A stretch of 64,000 nucleotides of DNA from Lucinisca nassula (lineage: Eukaryota > Mollusca > Bivalvia > Lucinida > Lucinidae). Below the pieces are notes generated by a model, which saw only the letters and a program-made list of their open reading frames with translations, made no database searches and had not been told where the DNA came from. Position 1 is the stretch's first letter. Every line of letters starts with the position of its first letter. Made by a program: the position numbers and the translations under genes. Where the stretch lies: NCBI GenBank assembly GCA_963580285.1, contig OY757021.1:93669221-93733220 (forward strand), in the 5' to 3' direction. Below, piece after piece: positions 63,898 through 64,000 of the stretch.

Positions 63898-64000
63898 GAG
63901 AACTCTGATCGGCGATAGTTATCGATAGTCCAAAGTACTATCGATGCAGTGCTATCGAGGCAGTCCCTATCGCGATGCATCGCACTATCGATGCATTGTT

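Larger units (their letters stand above)
60847..63907. mobile_element. 3.06-kb TIR element with 6-bp target duplication
   Basis: CAGAGTTCTC at 60847-60856 and GAGAACTCTG at 63898-63907 form a perfect 10-bp inverted repeat, flanked by ATCGGC at 60841-60846 and 63908-63913. The right end carries a GGCGTA-AAAA-TACGCC hairpin (63868-63883). The interior holds a reverse transcriptase fragment on the minus strand. The CAGAG start and 6-bp duplication parallel the element inside the Helentron (CAGGG, 6 bp). Superfamily not assigned; a chance 10-bp match is possible but the exact duplication argues against it. Confidence 0.65.
59429..64000. mobile_element. TIR-type element with ACTATCG subterminal palindromes (right end outside window)
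   Basis: Begins TAGGGCTGACTATGGAGG at 59429, a hAT-type terminus, directly abutting the broken reverse transcriptase. The next ~100 bp (59455-59555) are packed with ACTATCGTGATA and ACTATCACGATA palindromes. Similar ACTATCGATAGT motifs reappear at 60805-60846 and again at 63908-64000, where the window stops. I infer one element with subterminal repeats at both ends, interrupted by the insertion 60847-63907. The expected second copy of the left flank ATGTTGTC lies beyond the window, so the right end is unproven. Confidence 0.5.

Overview
The window looks like repeat-rich nuclear DNA of a marine mollusc, most probably a bivalve. I see no conventional host gene. The grounds are very long arrays of about 166-bp monomers framed by short 5' and 3' modules and an ACGG/ACGC microsatellite (the architecture described for bivalve 'pearl'/CvA elements), tRNA-headed SINEs ending in GTTAAACC-type tails, and an animal-type Helentron. 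The species call is inference; the repeat structures are read from the sequence. Nearly all of the many short open frames in the arrays are the same monomer read in different frames and are not genes.

Layout. 1-10045: head-to-tail pearl-like elements (units start at 473, 1902, 3354, 5601, 8432), with an unrelated ~530-bp repeat inserted at 4003-4530. 10046-13366: spacer with a second, smaller pearl-like repeat, a tRNA-derived SINE and two copies of a palindrome-bearing dispersed repeat. 13367-22933 (minus strand): an autonomous Helentron (rolling-circle element) encoding, in order, an OTU-like cysteine protease, a zinc-finger/HUH Rep nuclease, a PIF1-type helicase and an exonuclease/endonuclease/phosphatase (EEP) nuclease. 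All catalytic motifs I looked for are present, but the frame is broken three times, and a 1.79-kb terminal-inverted-repeat element (20105-21890) sits between protease and Rep. 23190-28040: dispersed repeats, SINE heads and a third pearl-like repeat (25751-26953). 28430-47520: the second, larger pearl-like array (seven whole units plus a diverged leading block), ending with a recent 1.41-kb duplication.

47521-64000 is a stack of nested insertions. One non-LTR retrotransposon copy (minus strand) is cut into two complementary halves (58919-59428 and 51033-51709) by a 7.2-kb element with Harbinger-like ends and a TTA target duplication (51710-58915). That element itself carries a 1.04-kb hAT-like insertion with a perfect 8-bp duplication (53254-54295). 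The upstream end of the same retrotransposon is cut at 59429 by another terminal element rich in ACTATCG palindromes. Inside that, a 3.06-kb element with CAGAGTTCTC ends and a 6-bp duplication (60847-63907) carries a second reverse transcriptase fragment with one in-frame stop.

How the parts fit: pearl-like repeats have been proposed in the literature to be non-autonomous relatives of Helentrons, so the window holds both a coding Helentron and several candidate dependents. I did not find a terminal match that proves the link. The order of insertions can be read from the target duplications and gives a relative chronology for the right third of the window.
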